A stretch of DNA of 64,000 nt from Amphibacillus sp052055485 (GCF_052055485.1 NZ_CP197171.1:3100001-3164000), one strand, 5' to 3'. Numbered from the stretch's first letter, positions 52,798-62,470 are shown. Numbers and translations: made by a program. The notes: a model not told the origin generated them from the letters alone.

Positions 52798-54021
52798 TTA
52801 CTTCTCTTTTCGCATCATATCATAATACTTCAATGGTTGATCTACTTTCACCTTAGTGATCATCATCGCATGTTTGGCACGATCGATCGGTTCATCATCT
52901 TCATCCCAAAGCTCAGTAATGGTTTGTTTATAATGATAGAAATGAGGTCCGAAGAATTCAATTTCATCACCAACACCAAAATTGTTTCGCTGTTGGATGG
53001 TGGCGATTTGTGTTTCTTCATCATAGTCTAAAACAAGTCCAGCAAAGTCATATTTAGGAATTCGTGCTGGTTTGCCAAAGAGTTGATCTTTCTCTGTTGG
53101 TTCATCATAATAAAAAGCGGTCGTTAATGAACGCTGGGCTGCTTTCCAAATTTCATCAACCCACTCGGGATCCATTTGATAGTTTTCAGGATCTTCGAAA
53201 TAGGTATCGATAATTTTTCGATAAACATTGACTACAGTTGCGACGTAATGAATACTTTTCATTCGACCTTCAATTTTCAAAGAATCCACGCCTGCTTCAA
53301 TTAAATCCGGTAAATGCTCGACCATACTCAAATCCTGTGAACTCATCGTGTACTGTTCATCCGATTGATCTGATACAGCAACCGTCCCATCTGTGCCGTC
53401 TTCAAATAAATCATATTTCCAGCGGCAGGATTGGGCACATCCACCCCTATTCGCATCACGTGCCGTCATATGATTGGACAGGACACAACGACCTGAATAG
53501 GAAATACACATGGCTCCATGGATAAAGGCTTCAATTTCGATATCAACTTTTTCTTTCATTTCACGAATCTCTGCTACGGATACCTCTCTAGCTAAAACAA
53601 CACGAGGAATGCCCTCGTTTTTCCAAAACTCAACAGTTTTCCAATTAGCAATCGAAGCCTGGGTACTAATATGGATTTCAAGATCTGGTGCAGCTTCACG
53701 GCAAGCTTGAATTAAAGCTGGATCAGCTACGATAACAGCTGCGATACCTACCTCATACAATTTCTTAAAGTAATCGTGTGCGCCTTCTAAGTTTTCATTA
53801 TGAGCAATGATATTCGTTGCTACATAAACTTTGGCACCATACTTATTAGCAAATTCAACACCTTCTTGCATTTCTTCAAAGGTGAAATTACCTGCTTTCG
53901 AACGTAATCCGAATTGTCGTCCACCTATATAAACAGCATCTGCGCCATAATGAACCGCAAATTTTAATTTTTCTAAATTACCTGCTGGTGCAAGTAATTC
54001 TGGTTTTTGTCTAGTTGTCAT
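52798..54021 (-). CDS. trhP2: U32-family peptidase-like protein, YrrO type (tRNA hydroxylation)
   Basis: The 407-residue protein has PELLAPAGNLEKLKFAVHYG, GADAVYIGGRQFGLRS and the cysteine-rich block HGAMCISYSGRCVLSNHMTA, RGGCAQSCRWKY (U32 signature with four Cys). In Bacillus this protein with its partner YrrN converts uridine 34 of tRNA to 5-hydroxyuridine using prephenate. The partner gene lies 17 bases upstream. ISLre2 replaces the usual downstream neighbours (udk, greA). Confidence 0.88.
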   Translation of the reverse strand: MTTRQKPELLAPAGNLEKLKFAVHYGADAVYIGGRQFGLRSKAGNFTFEEMQEGVEFANKYGAKVYVATNIIAHNENLEGAHDYFKKLYEVGIAAVIVADPALIQACREAAPDLEIHISTQASIANWKTVEFWKNEGIPRVVLAREVSVAEIREMKEKVDIEIEAFIHGAMCISYSGRCVLSNHMTARDANRGGCAQSCRWKYDLFEDGTDGTVAVSDQSDEQYTMSSQDLSMVEHLPDLIEAGVDSLKIEGRMKSIHYVATVVNVYRKIIDTYFEDPENYQMDPEWVDEIWKAAQRSLTTAFYYDEPTEKDQLFGKPARIPKYDFAGLVLDYDEETQIATIQQRNNFGVGDEIEFFGPHFYHYKQTITELWDEDDEPIDRAKHAMMITKVKVDQPLKYYDMMRKEK

Positions 54022-54038
54022 TTTTCTTACACCTCTTA

Positions 54039-54962
54039 TTAGTAAATCTGTTCTTTAAAATAAAAGCCAGTATCAATTTTTCTATCTTGAGGTTGGATCT
54101 TATAGATCAGTTGTTTCCAACCTGTTTTTTTCATTTGATAAGCATCTGGATCAGCTAAATAGGTATCAATAGCCTCACGATATAGTTCAACCATTTTTTC
54201 ATTATAATCGATTGTTTTTAACAAGCCATTAATAAAAAGCCCATCAATTTCTGCTTCGAGTATCTTGTCAAGGTGATCAATCATAACGATATCTTCATTA
54301 CTCATAATATGTGTACCATTGATATCTTCAAAAATGGGATAATGGGTTTCTGGTTTTTTACTTTCCTTAATATAGCGCATTTCTGACGAAGTATAATCTT
54401 TTTCGATATGATTGTAATAATTGCGAACCAGCTTTCGCTTCGATTGAAAAATACAGGTCATTCCGTGAATTTGTATTTCAATTGGAAATTGAACATTTTG
54501 CTTAATTTCAATGACAGCATCGAGGGCTAATTCATTTGATAGGGTTGCTCGACTCATTCCCCGCACACTCCAATAATTTAAAGTTTGGTAATTCGTTGAA
54601 AGAGTAGCAGGGTTCCATGTCAATTGAAGTGAACTATCGAGATCACGAAGAATTTGAAAAATCGACTGATCACCCGCCACAATTCCATCAACATTTATCC
54701 GTTCAAGCTCCGTTAAATAATCGGGGAGTTCCTCTAAATGCTCATTGTGATAGATAGCATTAACCATGACATAAACTTTTTTGCCTTCTTTGTGTAGAAA
54801 TTCTGTCGCTTGCTCGATTTCTGTTAATGTAAAATCGTCAGGAAGTCGATTGCCAAACTGTTGATGACCAACAAATATCGCATCAGCACCAACATTTGCT
54901 AATCGTTTAACTTCCTCTAGATTCCTAGCTGTTGCTTGTAATTCTGGTCTATATAAATCCAT
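54039..54962 (-). CDS. trhP1: U32-family peptidase-like protein, YrrN type (tRNA hydroxylation)
   Basis: The 307-residue protein has ELQATARNLEEVKRLANVGA and GADAIFVGHQQFGNRL, then IEIQIHGMTCIFQSKRKLVRN. It is shorter than YrrO and has only one of the Cys blocks, as in Bacillus YrrN. It acts with the next gene in making 5-hydroxyuridine in tRNA. GGAGA precedes the ATG. The pair forms one operon. Confidence 0.88.
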   Translation of the reverse strand: MDLYRPELQATARNLEEVKRLANVGADAIFVGHQQFGNRLPDDFTLTEIEQATEFLHKEGKKVYVMVNAIYHNEHLEELPDYLTELERINVDGIVAGDQSIFQILRDLDSSLQLTWNPATLSTNYQTLNYWSVRGMSRATLSNELALDAVIEIKQNVQFPIEIQIHGMTCIFQSKRKLVRNYYNHIEKDYTSSEMRYIKESKKPETHYPIFEDINGTHIMSNEDIVMIDHLDKILEAEIDGLFINGLLKTIDYNEKMVELYREAIDTYLADPDAYQMKKTGWKQLIYKIQPQDRKIDTGFYFKEQIY

Positions 54963-55007
54963 GACTCCATTCTCCTTTTAAAAAACGTACATCCACTAAA
55001 GTGAAAC

Positions 55008-55160
55008 TTCGTTCAGTGGAGGTTTTCTTCGACGCATAAATCTTTTCGGTGACGCGAGTAACCGCAATCCAAAGTCACTTTGCAAGGAAAGCGTAGTGTT
55101 TTTCCGTAGCGGTCGTGTTAATCTGACAACATTGGTAATCGCAGTCCCAGTCCCAGAACG
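55008..55160 (+). repeat. Degenerate partial copy (D) of the dispersed repeat
   Basis: GTGAAACTTCGTTCAGTGGAG and TCTTTTCGGTGACGCGAGTA, then ACCGCA, match the first modules of copies A and C with several changes. The 3' part contains only GCAGTCCCAGTCCCAG. It is not followed by a terminator. Confidence 0.55.
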
Positions 55161-55713
55161 CGGTGTTTTTATCAGCCAGCCAGTTACACTGCGATAAATA
55201 TACTCGTTTGATCCTACTTCTAATCTTCAAAAAGTAGTCTACAATAATTATGAACAAATTAGTTTAAAAATCAGTGACTTTTATCACAGTTTTTTAAACT
55301 TTATACTAGCTTTATATTAAAAAGCTTAGTTTATTGTCAAATGCTTGATTGTACTTAATACTGCCTCTGAAAAAATCTTATATGCTGAATAAAAATTTTA
55401 TTAATAAACTCGTGATATAGTAAATGTCCATATCCTATTGTCGAGAAAAGTACAAATAAGTTAATCATTAATTGTATTGTTAATACAGTTCATTTTAAAT
55501 AATGGGCTTTTTGATCTAAACATGACTAGAAAGGGCTTTATTGATAATTTTCTATTGCCAAAAAGTATTGAACAAAGCAAATAAACCTAATAATAGTGTA
55601 TAATACATTTATCCACTAGTCTAATCAAAATATATTATGGTCGATGTTTTAGTTTAATTCAATAAGGTCTAGGGTATCGAATATTATAATTGCTAAATTT
55701 AGAGGTGATATCA
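55161..55713. other. AT-rich intergenic stretch before acylphosphatase
   Basis: No ORF with signals is seen. Only AT-rich runs and the upstream elements of the acylphosphatase gene are present. TATGGTCGATGTTTT near 55636 echoes the arm of the terminator at 56039-56083. Confidence 0.45.
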
Positions 55714-55995
55714 ATGTCTACATTACGTGCACATATGATTGTTTCTGGTCGAGTTCAAGGTGTTGGATTTCGTTTCACAACACAGTTAAAAGCTGAAGAA
55801 TTTGGTGTTAAGGGTTGGGTGAGAAATCGATCGGATGGAGCAGTTGAAATTGTAGCTGAAGGCGATGTTGAAAAGGTCTATCAATTTATTGATACGATTA
55901 AAGCAAACCCTAGTCCAGCAGCTCATATTAAGAATGTCGAGCTGTCAATTTCGGAAGAACTAGAGAATTATAAATCGTTTAGAACACTTTACTAA
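55714..55995 (+). CDS. acyP: Acylphosphatase
   Basis: The enzyme has 93 residues from ATG 55714, behind AGAGGTGAT. It shows the acylphosphatase signature VSGRVQGVGFRFTTQ with the catalytic Arg in the phosphate loop (GVGFR), GWVRNRSDGAVEIVAEG with the catalytic Asn, and a typical FxxLY-like end (SFRTLY). It hydrolyses carboxyl-phosphate bonds such as acetyl phosphate. A strong terminator follows, so it is a single-gene unit. Confidence 0.94.
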   Translation: MSTLRAHMIVSGRVQGVGFRFTTQLKAEEFGVKGWVRNRSDGAVEIVAEGDVEKVYQFIDTIKANPSPAAHIKNVELSISEELENYKSFRTLY

Positions 55996-56038
55996 TAGAA
56001 AAAAATCGTATAATAGATTACTTTTTAATATCGATATG

Positions 56039-56083
56039 AAAACATCGACCATTATTGATATGGCAATAATGGTCGATGTTTTT
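56039..56083 (+). terminator. Terminator of the acylphosphatase gene
   Basis: A stem of about 19 bp (ACATCGACCATTATTG pairing with CAATAATGGTCGATGT) with a 6-base loop is followed by a T-rich run. Confidence 0.85.
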
Positions 56084-56536
56084 CTTTTGTTAATATTTTT
56101 ACTCACTGTAAACCCTTCTGGAAATAGAACTCTTTCATCAAGAAGATATTGACTATATCCATAAATCCAGACTTGTCTATCAATTGTTGATATAATAAGC
56201 TTATGATCATTAATTTTAGTTTCTTCAATAATATGTCCTATAAAATAATCTCAATTAGTCCTTCGAATCTAATTGGTTTCTTAATTTCTAGCTCATATCT
56301 AGCATACTTAACAGTCATTAATGCACAAGTCCATAAGCACAATGATTTAATGCATCTGTCCATGTTTCTGTTTTTTCTGAGCCAATGTCATCAATAAATA
56401 TCGTATACATGCTACTTAGAAAGTTAATGTGCCTGTTCAAACAATAGCAATGCGAATAGACAACAATATTTGAAAAGAAAGATACACCAACTACCTTATT
56501 AGAAGCCATCAAATCATTTCAATCTTTTGAGATTTA
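56084..56536. other. Non-coding stretch
   Basis: I see nothing that looks like a gene. A 64-codon frame exists on each strand, but both lack ribosome sites and family motifs. Confidence 0.45.
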
Positions 56537-57634
56537 TTAGGATTGGACTTGCAATACAAATTTACCGATTAATGTTTTTGATAGAAAGGCTTTTTGTGCT
56601 TCTACAATTTTTTCAAGTGGATATTCTGCAGCAACAACGGGTTGAATTTTTCCTTGTTCAATATAGCTGATTAAATTAGTGAAAGCTTCTTTAGTTTGAT
56701 ACGCACTACCAAATAGACTTAAATCTTTTAAATACAATGTGCGAACATCTAATTCAACCAAAGGACCTCCAATTGCACCAACAACACCGTATTTACCGCC
56801 CTTTTTAAGAACTTCTAATAATTCTGGCCAGCGCGGACCCGCAACCATATCGAGCACGATATCTACCTTCATCTTACCGATTTTTTCGAAGTAGCTTTCA
56901 TCACGAAGAACAATTTCATCCGCACCATAGCTACGTACTCGCTCTTCTTGACCTGGATCACAAACAGCGATCACTTTAGCTCCTCTGATTTTCACCAATT
57001 GAACAAGTGCAGAACCAACACCACCTGAGGCCCCAGTTATTAGAACGACATCCCCTTCGTTGACATCAACTCGTACAATAAGATTTTCCGCCGTAGAATA
57101 AGAACATGGAAACGTTGCTAATTCAGCATCTGTTAAATCAGAATCAATAGTAAAAGCTTCATCAGATAATGTCACAGCATATTCTGCAAAGGTCCCATCA
57201 CATTCAGAACCAAAAGTAATACATTCCAATCCTAGCTCGCTTGATGGAAGTTCTTGCATTGTACGAATTAACACACGCTCCCCAATTCGAGCTTCACTAA
57301 CGCCAGCTCCTACGGCAACAATAACACCACAGCCATCTGCTCCTTGAATTCTAGGGAATTGCAATGCCGCACCAGTCCAAGAGCCGTCTTCTTCAACTTC
57401 TTCTTCAAAGCCAGAAGAGCCACCAACGCTCGTCTCAGCTTTTACATTTTTTGAATACCAACCAATTCGTGTATTAATATCTGTATTATTCACAGCTGCT
57501 GCACCAATTTTTACTAATACCTCTCCTTTTTTAGGTTTAGGGACATCAATATCTGTACGATATTCAAGCTTATCGAATCCCCCATTACCTGTTAAATAAA
57601 CACCAGCCATTTTTTTAGGAATATTACTCATCAT
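56537..57634 (-). CDS. Zinc-less MDR-family alcohol dehydrogenase / quinone oxidoreductase-like
   Basis: The 365-residue protein has a GroES-like domain (GEVLVKIGAAAVNNTDINTR, then IQGADGCGVIVAVGAG) and an NAD(P)-binding domain with VVLITGASGGVGSALVQLVK. It lacks the usual structural zinc cysteine cluster, so quinone-oxidoreductase-like chemistry is more likely than alcohol oxidation. An acidic insert at about 69-83 is unusual. A LysR regulator is divergent, sharing the 249-bp spacer, and probably controls this gene. Confidence 0.85.
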   Translation of the reverse strand: MMSNIPKKMAGVYLTGNGGFDKLEYRTDIDVPKPKKGEVLVKIGAAAVNNTDINTRIGWYSKNVKAETSVGGSSGFEEEVEEDGSWTGAALQFPRIQGADGCGVIVAVGAGVSEARIGERVLIRTMQELPSSELGLECITFGSECDGTFAEYAVTLSDEAFTIDSDLTDAELATFPCSYSTAENLIVRVDVNEGDVVLITGASGGVGSALVQLVKIRGAKVIAVCDPGQEERVRSYGADEIVLRDESYFEKIGKMKVDIVLDMVAGPRWPELLEVLKKGGKYGVVGAIGGPLVELDVRTLYLKDLSLFGSAYQTKEAFTNLISYIEQGKIQPVVAAEYPLEKIVEAQKAFLSKTLIGKFVLQVQS

Positions 57635-57883
57635 TATCCTCCTTGTAACTTACATTACGATCTTAATTCATATTTTGTTCGTTGCTTGCGCAATTGATTC
57701 TGAATTGAATATTATAATTAGTATAAATTGAACTGTTTACTAATACAATTGAGTAATATTGAATCTAGTATTCTATTAAATTGAAGAACAAGTAAAGAAG
57801 TTGACGATATTGTTCTAATAGATATTTTGCATTATAATAAAGTAGAATATCATGTGAATAACTGAATAAGAGGAGGAGACTGT
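57635..57883. promoter_or_regulatory. Divergent promoter region of oxidoreductase and LysR genes
   Basis: The spacer separates two divergent genes and is the expected location of LysR binding sites. AT-rich direct repeats (for example ATTGAATATTATAATTAG, then ATTGAATCTAGTATTC) are visible, but I cannot define an operator. Confidence 0.5.
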
Positions 57884-58747
57884 ATGAAAGAACGCTTCAA
57901 TTTAGAATATCTAAATACCTTTGTTATTGCTGCAGAAACTGGAAAATTTAATATAACTGCAGAACACGTTTATCGGTCGCACTCTTCTGTTAGTACACAA
58001 ATTAAAAAACTAGAAGAACAAGTAGGTGCGCCCCTATTTATCAGAAAACAAGATAGTGTTATTCTCACCAAAGTAGGTGAAACGCTTCTGGATTATGCAA
58101 CTAAAATTTTAAGTTTAAATGATGCTGCATTTAATGCCGTAACACACTCAAGTTGGGAAGGAACGATATCATTTGGTATACCAACAGAATATACAAATTT
58201 ATTTCTATCTAAAGTATTTCCTAATATAACAAATAAATATCCTAATTTCTCTTTTACAACCTTTTGTAATAGAAGCAGAGAAATTAGAAAACAGATTGAA
58301 AAAGGACACTTGAATATTGCCATTGTAGCCATGGAATCACAATATTCAGGTGACATATTTTTGTGGGAAGAAAATTTATTTTGGGTTGCCTCAAAAGAAT
58401 TTACTTTGCAAGATTATAATCCATCACTTCCGATTGCATTATTTTCTGATGACTGTATAATCAATAATTACTCCCTTTATTGCTTAAAAAGAGCAAATAT
58501 GGATTTTAAAGTTGTTTTTAAAAGTACAATGTTAGAAAATATCTTAGATTGCGTGAAAAATGGCATTGCAATTTCTCTTCTTCCGGAATCATTAATTGAC
58601 GATACGCTTCAAATACTACCCGACAATGTTATTGCATGTCCATGGAATCTTAACCTAGGATTAATATGGCATAATACTGTTAATTTAGATATAATTGAAG
58701 AAGTGTCTGCAATTATAAAATCTTCAATATTGCCAATTACATCCTGA
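57884..58747 (+). CDS. LysR-family transcriptional regulator
   Basis: The 287-residue protein has an N-terminal helix-turn-helix (LNTFVIAAETGKFNITAEHV, then SHSSVSTQIKKLEEQVGAPL, residues about 7-55) and an effector-binding domain starting near 90. AGGAGG lies before the ATG. It is transcribed away from the MDR oxidoreductase and is likely to regulate it and itself. Confidence 0.9.
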   Translation: MKERFNLEYLNTFVIAAETGKFNITAEHVYRSHSSVSTQIKKLEEQVGAPLFIRKQDSVILTKVGETLLDYATKILSLNDAAFNAVTHSSWEGTISFGIPTEYTNLFLSKVFPNITNKYPNFSFTTFCNRSREIRKQIEKGHLNIAIVAMESQYSGDIFLWEENLFWVASKEFTLQDYNPSLPIALFSDDCIINNYSLYCLKRANMDFKVVFKSTMLENILDCVKNGIAISLLPESLIDDTLQILPDNVIACPWNLNLGLIWHNTVNLDIIEEVSAIIKSSILPITS

Positions 58748-59061
58748 ATGACAGATCATTCATATTAGCTCAAGGGATATAATGAGGCACTTCTTCTCTC
58801 GTGTGAATCTAAAAAAACAGCATTGTCTTAAAAAAGCGACTCCTCTTCCATCTTCAGTTTTCTTTTGTACAGCAATAGGTCGCATGAGCGAACTAAACAT
58901 GTTAATAGAGAGAGTCGCTTTATTAAACTTAAATCATTTCTCCATCCAATATTCCCAAATGTATACTTACTTTATCCTACTGCGACGCATATCAAGGGAT
59001 ATTTTTAAATCGCCACCATTATTCTCAATAAACTGACTATACTCTGAGATCCCGATACAAT
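58748..59061. other. Non-coding stretch before repeat copy C
   Basis: A 65-base segment near 58830-58920 carries a short inverted repeat: AGCGACTC and GAGTCGCT form a perfect 8-bp stem around about 75 bases. No gene is visible. Confidence 0.4.
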
Positions 59062-59419
59062 AAAACGAAACTTCAATCAGTGGGAGTTGGGCCTACAGGA
59101 TGTAGGTCATGCAGATGTTTCCGGTGGGACGAGTAACCGCAAATGTCTTCGGTGGGGCGAGTAATCACAGCCCCAGTCCCAAGTCTTTTCGGTGGGACGA
59201 GTAACCGCAGTCCCAGGAGGTGACGGTTTTAATCTGCGTTCCCCTAGCTCCCACTGATTCATAATGAGGAACACAAGCTAAGATCTTCACGTCCTGGGAC
59301 TCAGAATAAGAAAACCATTTATTCTTGCGGTGTAAAGCTCCGTAGTTTTCCTTAGTACGGTTACTCGCCCATTAAAACCCGTTGTTGCCCCAAGTTTTAC
59401 GGACGATTAGCTGTGATAA
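59062..59419 (+). repeat. Dispersed structured repeat, copy C (longest)
   Basis: It starts AAAACGAAACTTCAATCAG and ends GCTGTGATAA. It contains three GGTGGGRCGAGTAAYC modules, the CAGTGGGAGTT/AGCTCCCACTG long-range pair, the GGCCTAC-AGGAT-GTAGGTC hairpin and the TTTTACGGACGATT 3' module. The middle section between pair and 3' module is longer than in copy B. No ORF covers it. Confidence 0.9.
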
Positions 59420-59505
59420 AGAGTGATTTTTTCCTTGTGCAGCTTCGCAAACAAGAAGGAATCTGTGTGGGAGTTTTTGTTTCTGAGATGTAAGTTAAAA
59501 ACAAA

Positions 59506-59551
59506 TAAACCGTCAATAAAATGATCATTTATAGTACTAAACTCATTTTAC
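59506..59551 (-). terminator. Terminator of the ferredoxin gene
   Basis: TAAACCGTCA (59506-59515) pairs with TGACGGTTTA (59542-59551) and AAAATGA pairs inside, with T-rich flank on the minus strand. Confidence 0.7.
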
Positions 59552-59583
59552 TGACGGTTTACCTTTTATTTTAATTAATTTAT

Positions 59584-59823
59584 CTATTTTTCTTCAAAAA
59601 AGCGACGATTTAATGCGATGTATTCGTGCTCTTCATCAGGAACTTCATCTTCCATGAAGATTGCTTCCACTGGGCATACTGCTTCACAAGCACCACAGTC
59701 AATACAAATGTCAGGATCGATATAGAACATATCTTCCCCTTCTTCTATACAATCTACCGGACATACTTCCGCACATTCACCATATTTCTCTCCAATACAT
59801 GGTGACGCAATGACAAATGCCAT
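59584..59823 (-). CDS. fdxA: Ferredoxin with [3Fe-4S]/[4Fe-4S] cluster pattern (FdxA type)
   Basis: The 79-residue electron carrier has Cys at 9, 17, 21, 25, 40, 43, 46 and 50. This fits the Azotobacter FdI plan: C9, C17 and C50 would bind a [3Fe-4S] cluster, and C21, C40, C43 and C46 a [4Fe-4S] cluster, with C25 free. It also has the SPCIGEKYGECAEVCPVDCI and ICIDCGACEAVCP motifs. The acidic C-terminus is typical of FdxA. GGGGGAGG precedes the ATG. Confidence 0.93.
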   Translation of the reverse strand: MAFVIASPCIGEKYGECAEVCPVDCIEEGEDMFYIDPDICIDCGACEAVCPVEAIFMEDEVPDEEHEYIALNRRFFEEK

Positions 59824-59860
59824 CTAAAATGCCTCCCCCAAAAATATTTACATTAAGCTT

Positions 59861-60406
59861 CTACCAAACATGTTGAAGCTGATAAAAGTCTTTATCATGT
59901 TCAATAATAAAAACATCTGGTTTTTTCAATAGCCGCCATTGTTTAAAACCATACCCATCTCCATAATGCGCAAGTAATAACGTAAGTAAGTTTGCATGAG
60001 TAACCAGAGCAACAGTCTCTGACTCTTCATTTTCCTTAATTTCTTCAATCACTTCAAGTCCACGACTTAAAGCATCATTGGATGACTCTCCGCCTGGTAA
60101 GGAATAATCCATATCATCAAAGGAAGTCTCAATCGCATCTAGCCAATCCTCAACAGGTTCCGCACTTAAAATCCGTTCCCGTAATCTAGCATCGGTTTCA
60201 ATTTTAATTTGATTTTCTCTAGAATAGGGTGTAATGGTTTCAACGGCACGCATATAAGGACTTGAAATGATACGATCAATCTTTAGATTATGATTAGTAA
60301 AAAATTCAGCCAATCGTCGAGCTTGGTTTACACCATTATTAGTTAATGGAGAATCTTTGTGATTACCTTCTGCCTGACAATGTCTAATCAGAACGAGCTT
60401 CTTCAT
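59861..60406 (-). CDS. Histidine phosphatase family protein (phosphoglycerate-mutase-like)
   Basis: The 181-residue protein has the N-terminal LVLIRHCQAEGN (variant of RHGE with Cys in place of Gly), SPYMRAVETITPY, DARLRERIL and VALVTHANLLTLLL with the second catalytic His. Members act as phosphatases or mutases on phosphorylated metabolites. Residues for a phosphatase are complete. AGGAGATG precedes the ATG. Confidence 0.9.
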   Translation of the reverse strand: MKKLVLIRHCQAEGNHKDSPLTNNGVNQARRLAEFFTNHNLKIDRIISSPYMRAVETITPYSRENQIKIETDARLRERILSAEPVEDWLDAIETSFDDMDYSLPGGESSNDALSRGLEVIEEIKENEESETVALVTHANLLTLLLAHYGDGYGFKQWRLLKKPDVFIIEHDKDFYQLQHVW

Positions 60407-60467
60407 TGGATCATCTCCTAAACAGGCTTTATGCTTATGGTCTACTACTTACAATTAAAGAACAATA

Positions 60468-60686
60468 TTATTTAGTTATTTCAGAAAAATAATCTTTTTT
60501 ATAACCAGCTATGCGATTTGAATTATCAATTATAAAATAAAACTCATCTGTTTCATTTTTCACTTGATAATCTTTCCCAGGTGTTAACATATTATTGACG
60601 ACAAACTTTTTTGCATCAGCATGCACACACTTGATCGTTTTAATGGTTTCTTTTTCTTCCCAATGTTTATGAATCAACGTGTACAT
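60468..60686 (-). CDS. DUF6501-like small protein
   Basis: The 72-residue protein (YTLIHKHWEEKETIKTIKCV, then VKNETDEFYFIIDNSNRIAGYKKDYF) matches, as far as I recall, DUF6501. It has no signal or membrane segment. AAAGGGAGG precedes the ATG. Confidence 0.7.
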   Translation of the reverse strand: MYTLIHKHWEEKETIKTIKCVHADAKKFVVNNMLTPGKDYQVKNETDEFYFIIDNSNRIAGYKKDYFSEITK

Positions 60687-60876
60687 TCCTCCCTTTAGTG
60701 AATCGTTCTCTTATATATTAGCATGTTTTTATAAAAAAAATAACCATTGTATGCAAAAAAACAACAAAATAATTGAATTAACAAGCGTTTATGTCAAAAT
60801 TAAGTTCACTTTTTATTTTCTTCTTGTTTAGTCATGTAAACTTATCGCTGTTTAAAACAAATAATATTAGCTGCCA

Positions 60877-61839
60877 TTAATCAAATAGTTTTCGATAAAT
60901 CCCATAGCCTTCGCTTTCAAGCTTATCTTTTGGTATGAACCTTAAGGCTGCAGAATTAATACAATAGCGTGCCCCTCCCGCTTCCATTGGACCATCATCA
61001 AAGACGTGCCCTAAATGACTATCAGCCGTTTTACTTCTAATTTCAATTCGTCGCATGCCATGTGAAGTATCTAATGACTCTTCCAGATCATTTTTATTAA
61101 TCGGTTGGGTAAAGCTTGGCCATCCACAGCCTGCATCATATTTATCTAATGATGAAAATAATGGCTCCCCACTAATAACATCAACGTAAATTCCTTCATC
61201 TTCTAGATCGTGATATTCATTTTGAAATGGGGTCTCGGTCCCATTTTCTTGTGTGACATGGTACTGAATCGGTGATAGTTTTTCTTTTAATTCAGCTTTT
61301 GAAAACTTAGGTTTCCAATGGGTCTGAATAAAATCTTCACGTCCAGAACCTTTTTTGTATAATTGATAATGAAAGCGATTCTTTTTGTAATAATCCTGAT
61401 GTTCTTCCTCTGCCGGATAGAAGGTTTGAGCAGGCAGAATTTTAGTCACAATGGGTTGTTTGAATTTTCCTGATTCAGCTAAAGCTTGTTTTGATTTTTC
61501 TGCAATCTGTTTCTGCTTATCATCATGGTAAAATATCGCTGTTTGATAAGATTGTCCTCGATCATTAAATTGACCACCAGGATCCGTGGGGTCAATTTGC
61601 TGCCAAAATAAGTCCACTAATTTCTCGTACGGAAAAACATTAGGATCATAATCGATTTGAACAGCTTCATAGTGTCCAGTCGTATTCTGACATACTTCTT
61701 CATAAGTAGGGTTTTCTTTATGCCCTCCAGTGTAACCTGAAATAATTGAGTTAATACCTGGCTGTTGGTCAAATGGTTCAATCATACACCAAAAACAACC
61801 GCCTGCAAATGTTGCGAGTGCTTGATTAGTTTGTGTCAA
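60877..61839 (-). CDS. msrAB: Fused peptide-methionine sulfoxide reductase MsrA/MsrB
   Basis: The enzyme has 320 residues from TTG 61839 (GAGGGA 6 bases upstream); a longer frame to 61977 overlaps the YqfQ gene. MsrA reads ATFAGGCFWCMIEPF with catalytic Cys15. MsrB follows from about 170 with DAGCGWPSFTQPI, HLGHVFDDGP and RYCINSAALRF with its catalytic Cys. The two domains repair S- and R-epimers of oxidised methionine. Zinc-binding CxxC pairs are not seen in MsrB, fitting the non-zinc type. Confidence 0.93.
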   Translation of the reverse strand: MTQTNQALATFAGGCFWCMIEPFDQQPGINSIISGYTGGHKENPTYEEVCQNTTGHYEAVQIDYDPNVFPYEKLVDLFWQQIDPTDPGGQFNDRGQSYQTAIFYHDDKQKQIAEKSKQALAESGKFKQPIVTKILPAQTFYPAEEEHQDYYKKNRFHYQLYKKGSGREDFIQTHWKPKFSKAELKEKLSPIQYHVTQENGTETPFQNEYHDLEDEGIYVDVISGEPLFSSLDKYDAGCGWPSFTQPINKNDLEESLDTSHGMRRIEIRSKTADSHLGHVFDDGPMEAGGARYCINSAALRFIPKDKLESEGYGIYRKLFD

Positions 61840-61897
61840 CTTTAATCCCTCATTTTGATATTTGTATCTTTTATTGTAAGGTGTAGAACATGGATAA

Positions 61898-62470
61898 TCA
61901 AATATAGAGCGTTGGTCCTTTATATTTTGGCTTCTCCTTATTATCGTCCATTGTTTCAATTTTAAACAGTGTATCATCTATATTATCTTTAGTTTTCTCA
62001 TCTTCATGCACCTGAGTTTTAGAAACCTTGTTATCCTGTTCTTGCTCTTTAGTTTGATCTAAGCCAAGTATTTTATCAAGTTCATCAGTTGAATCGTTTT
62101 CGACATCAGCTTCATCAGTCTCATTATTAGTTTCCTCTTCTTCTGCTTCATTAAATTCTTTCATTAGGGCAAGCATATTCGGTAAATTTTTTATTAGCGG
62201 TCCGTATTCTTGAATTTTGGGAGCAACTGATTGAGTCATTTTTATTAGATTTTGAATTTGATCAAGTGTTTCTGTTAGATTTCCACTGACAGGATTTATT
62301 TTTTTCAATAAACCCATTAAACCTGTTTTGGGAGTTGCTTCTGCCAGCACCCCAGGATTTTGCATGGACTGAGTAACCTGCTGATAGGGTGTCCACTGCA
62401 TCATGTTTCCAGTAGGTTGAAAAGGCTGAAAAGAAAATCTGTTATTTAAATTTGGCGGCATTTGCTTCAT
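61898..62470 (-). CDS. yqfQ: YqfQ-family protein (VrrA-like)
   Basis: The 190-residue protein has a Pro/Gln/Asn-rich N-terminus, then TGLMGLLKKINPVSGN and TLDQIQNLIKMTQSVAPKIQEYGPLIKNLPNMLALMKEF, then an acidic, repetitive region (about 115-150) and the ending GPTLYI. I recognise this as the YqfQ family, which has been linked to the coat in spore formers, though some non-sporulating relatives also carry it. An AGAGAGGGAG-type site precedes the ATG. Confidence 0.8.
   Translation of the reverse strand: MKQMPPNLNNRFSFQPFQPTGNMMQWTPYQQVTQSMQNPGVLAEATPKTGLMGLLKKINPVSGNLTETLDQIQNLIKMTQSVAPKIQEYGPLIKNLPNMLALMKEFNEAEEEETNNETDEADVENDSTDELDKILGLDQTKEQEQDNKVSKTQVHEDEKTKDNIDDTLFKIETMDDNKEKPKYKGPTLYI

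Noticed and set aside
61840..61977. An N-terminal extension of MsrAB
   Set aside because: It overlaps the YqfQ gene, and the TTG at 61839 has a proper GAGGGA site with the standard MsrA start following.
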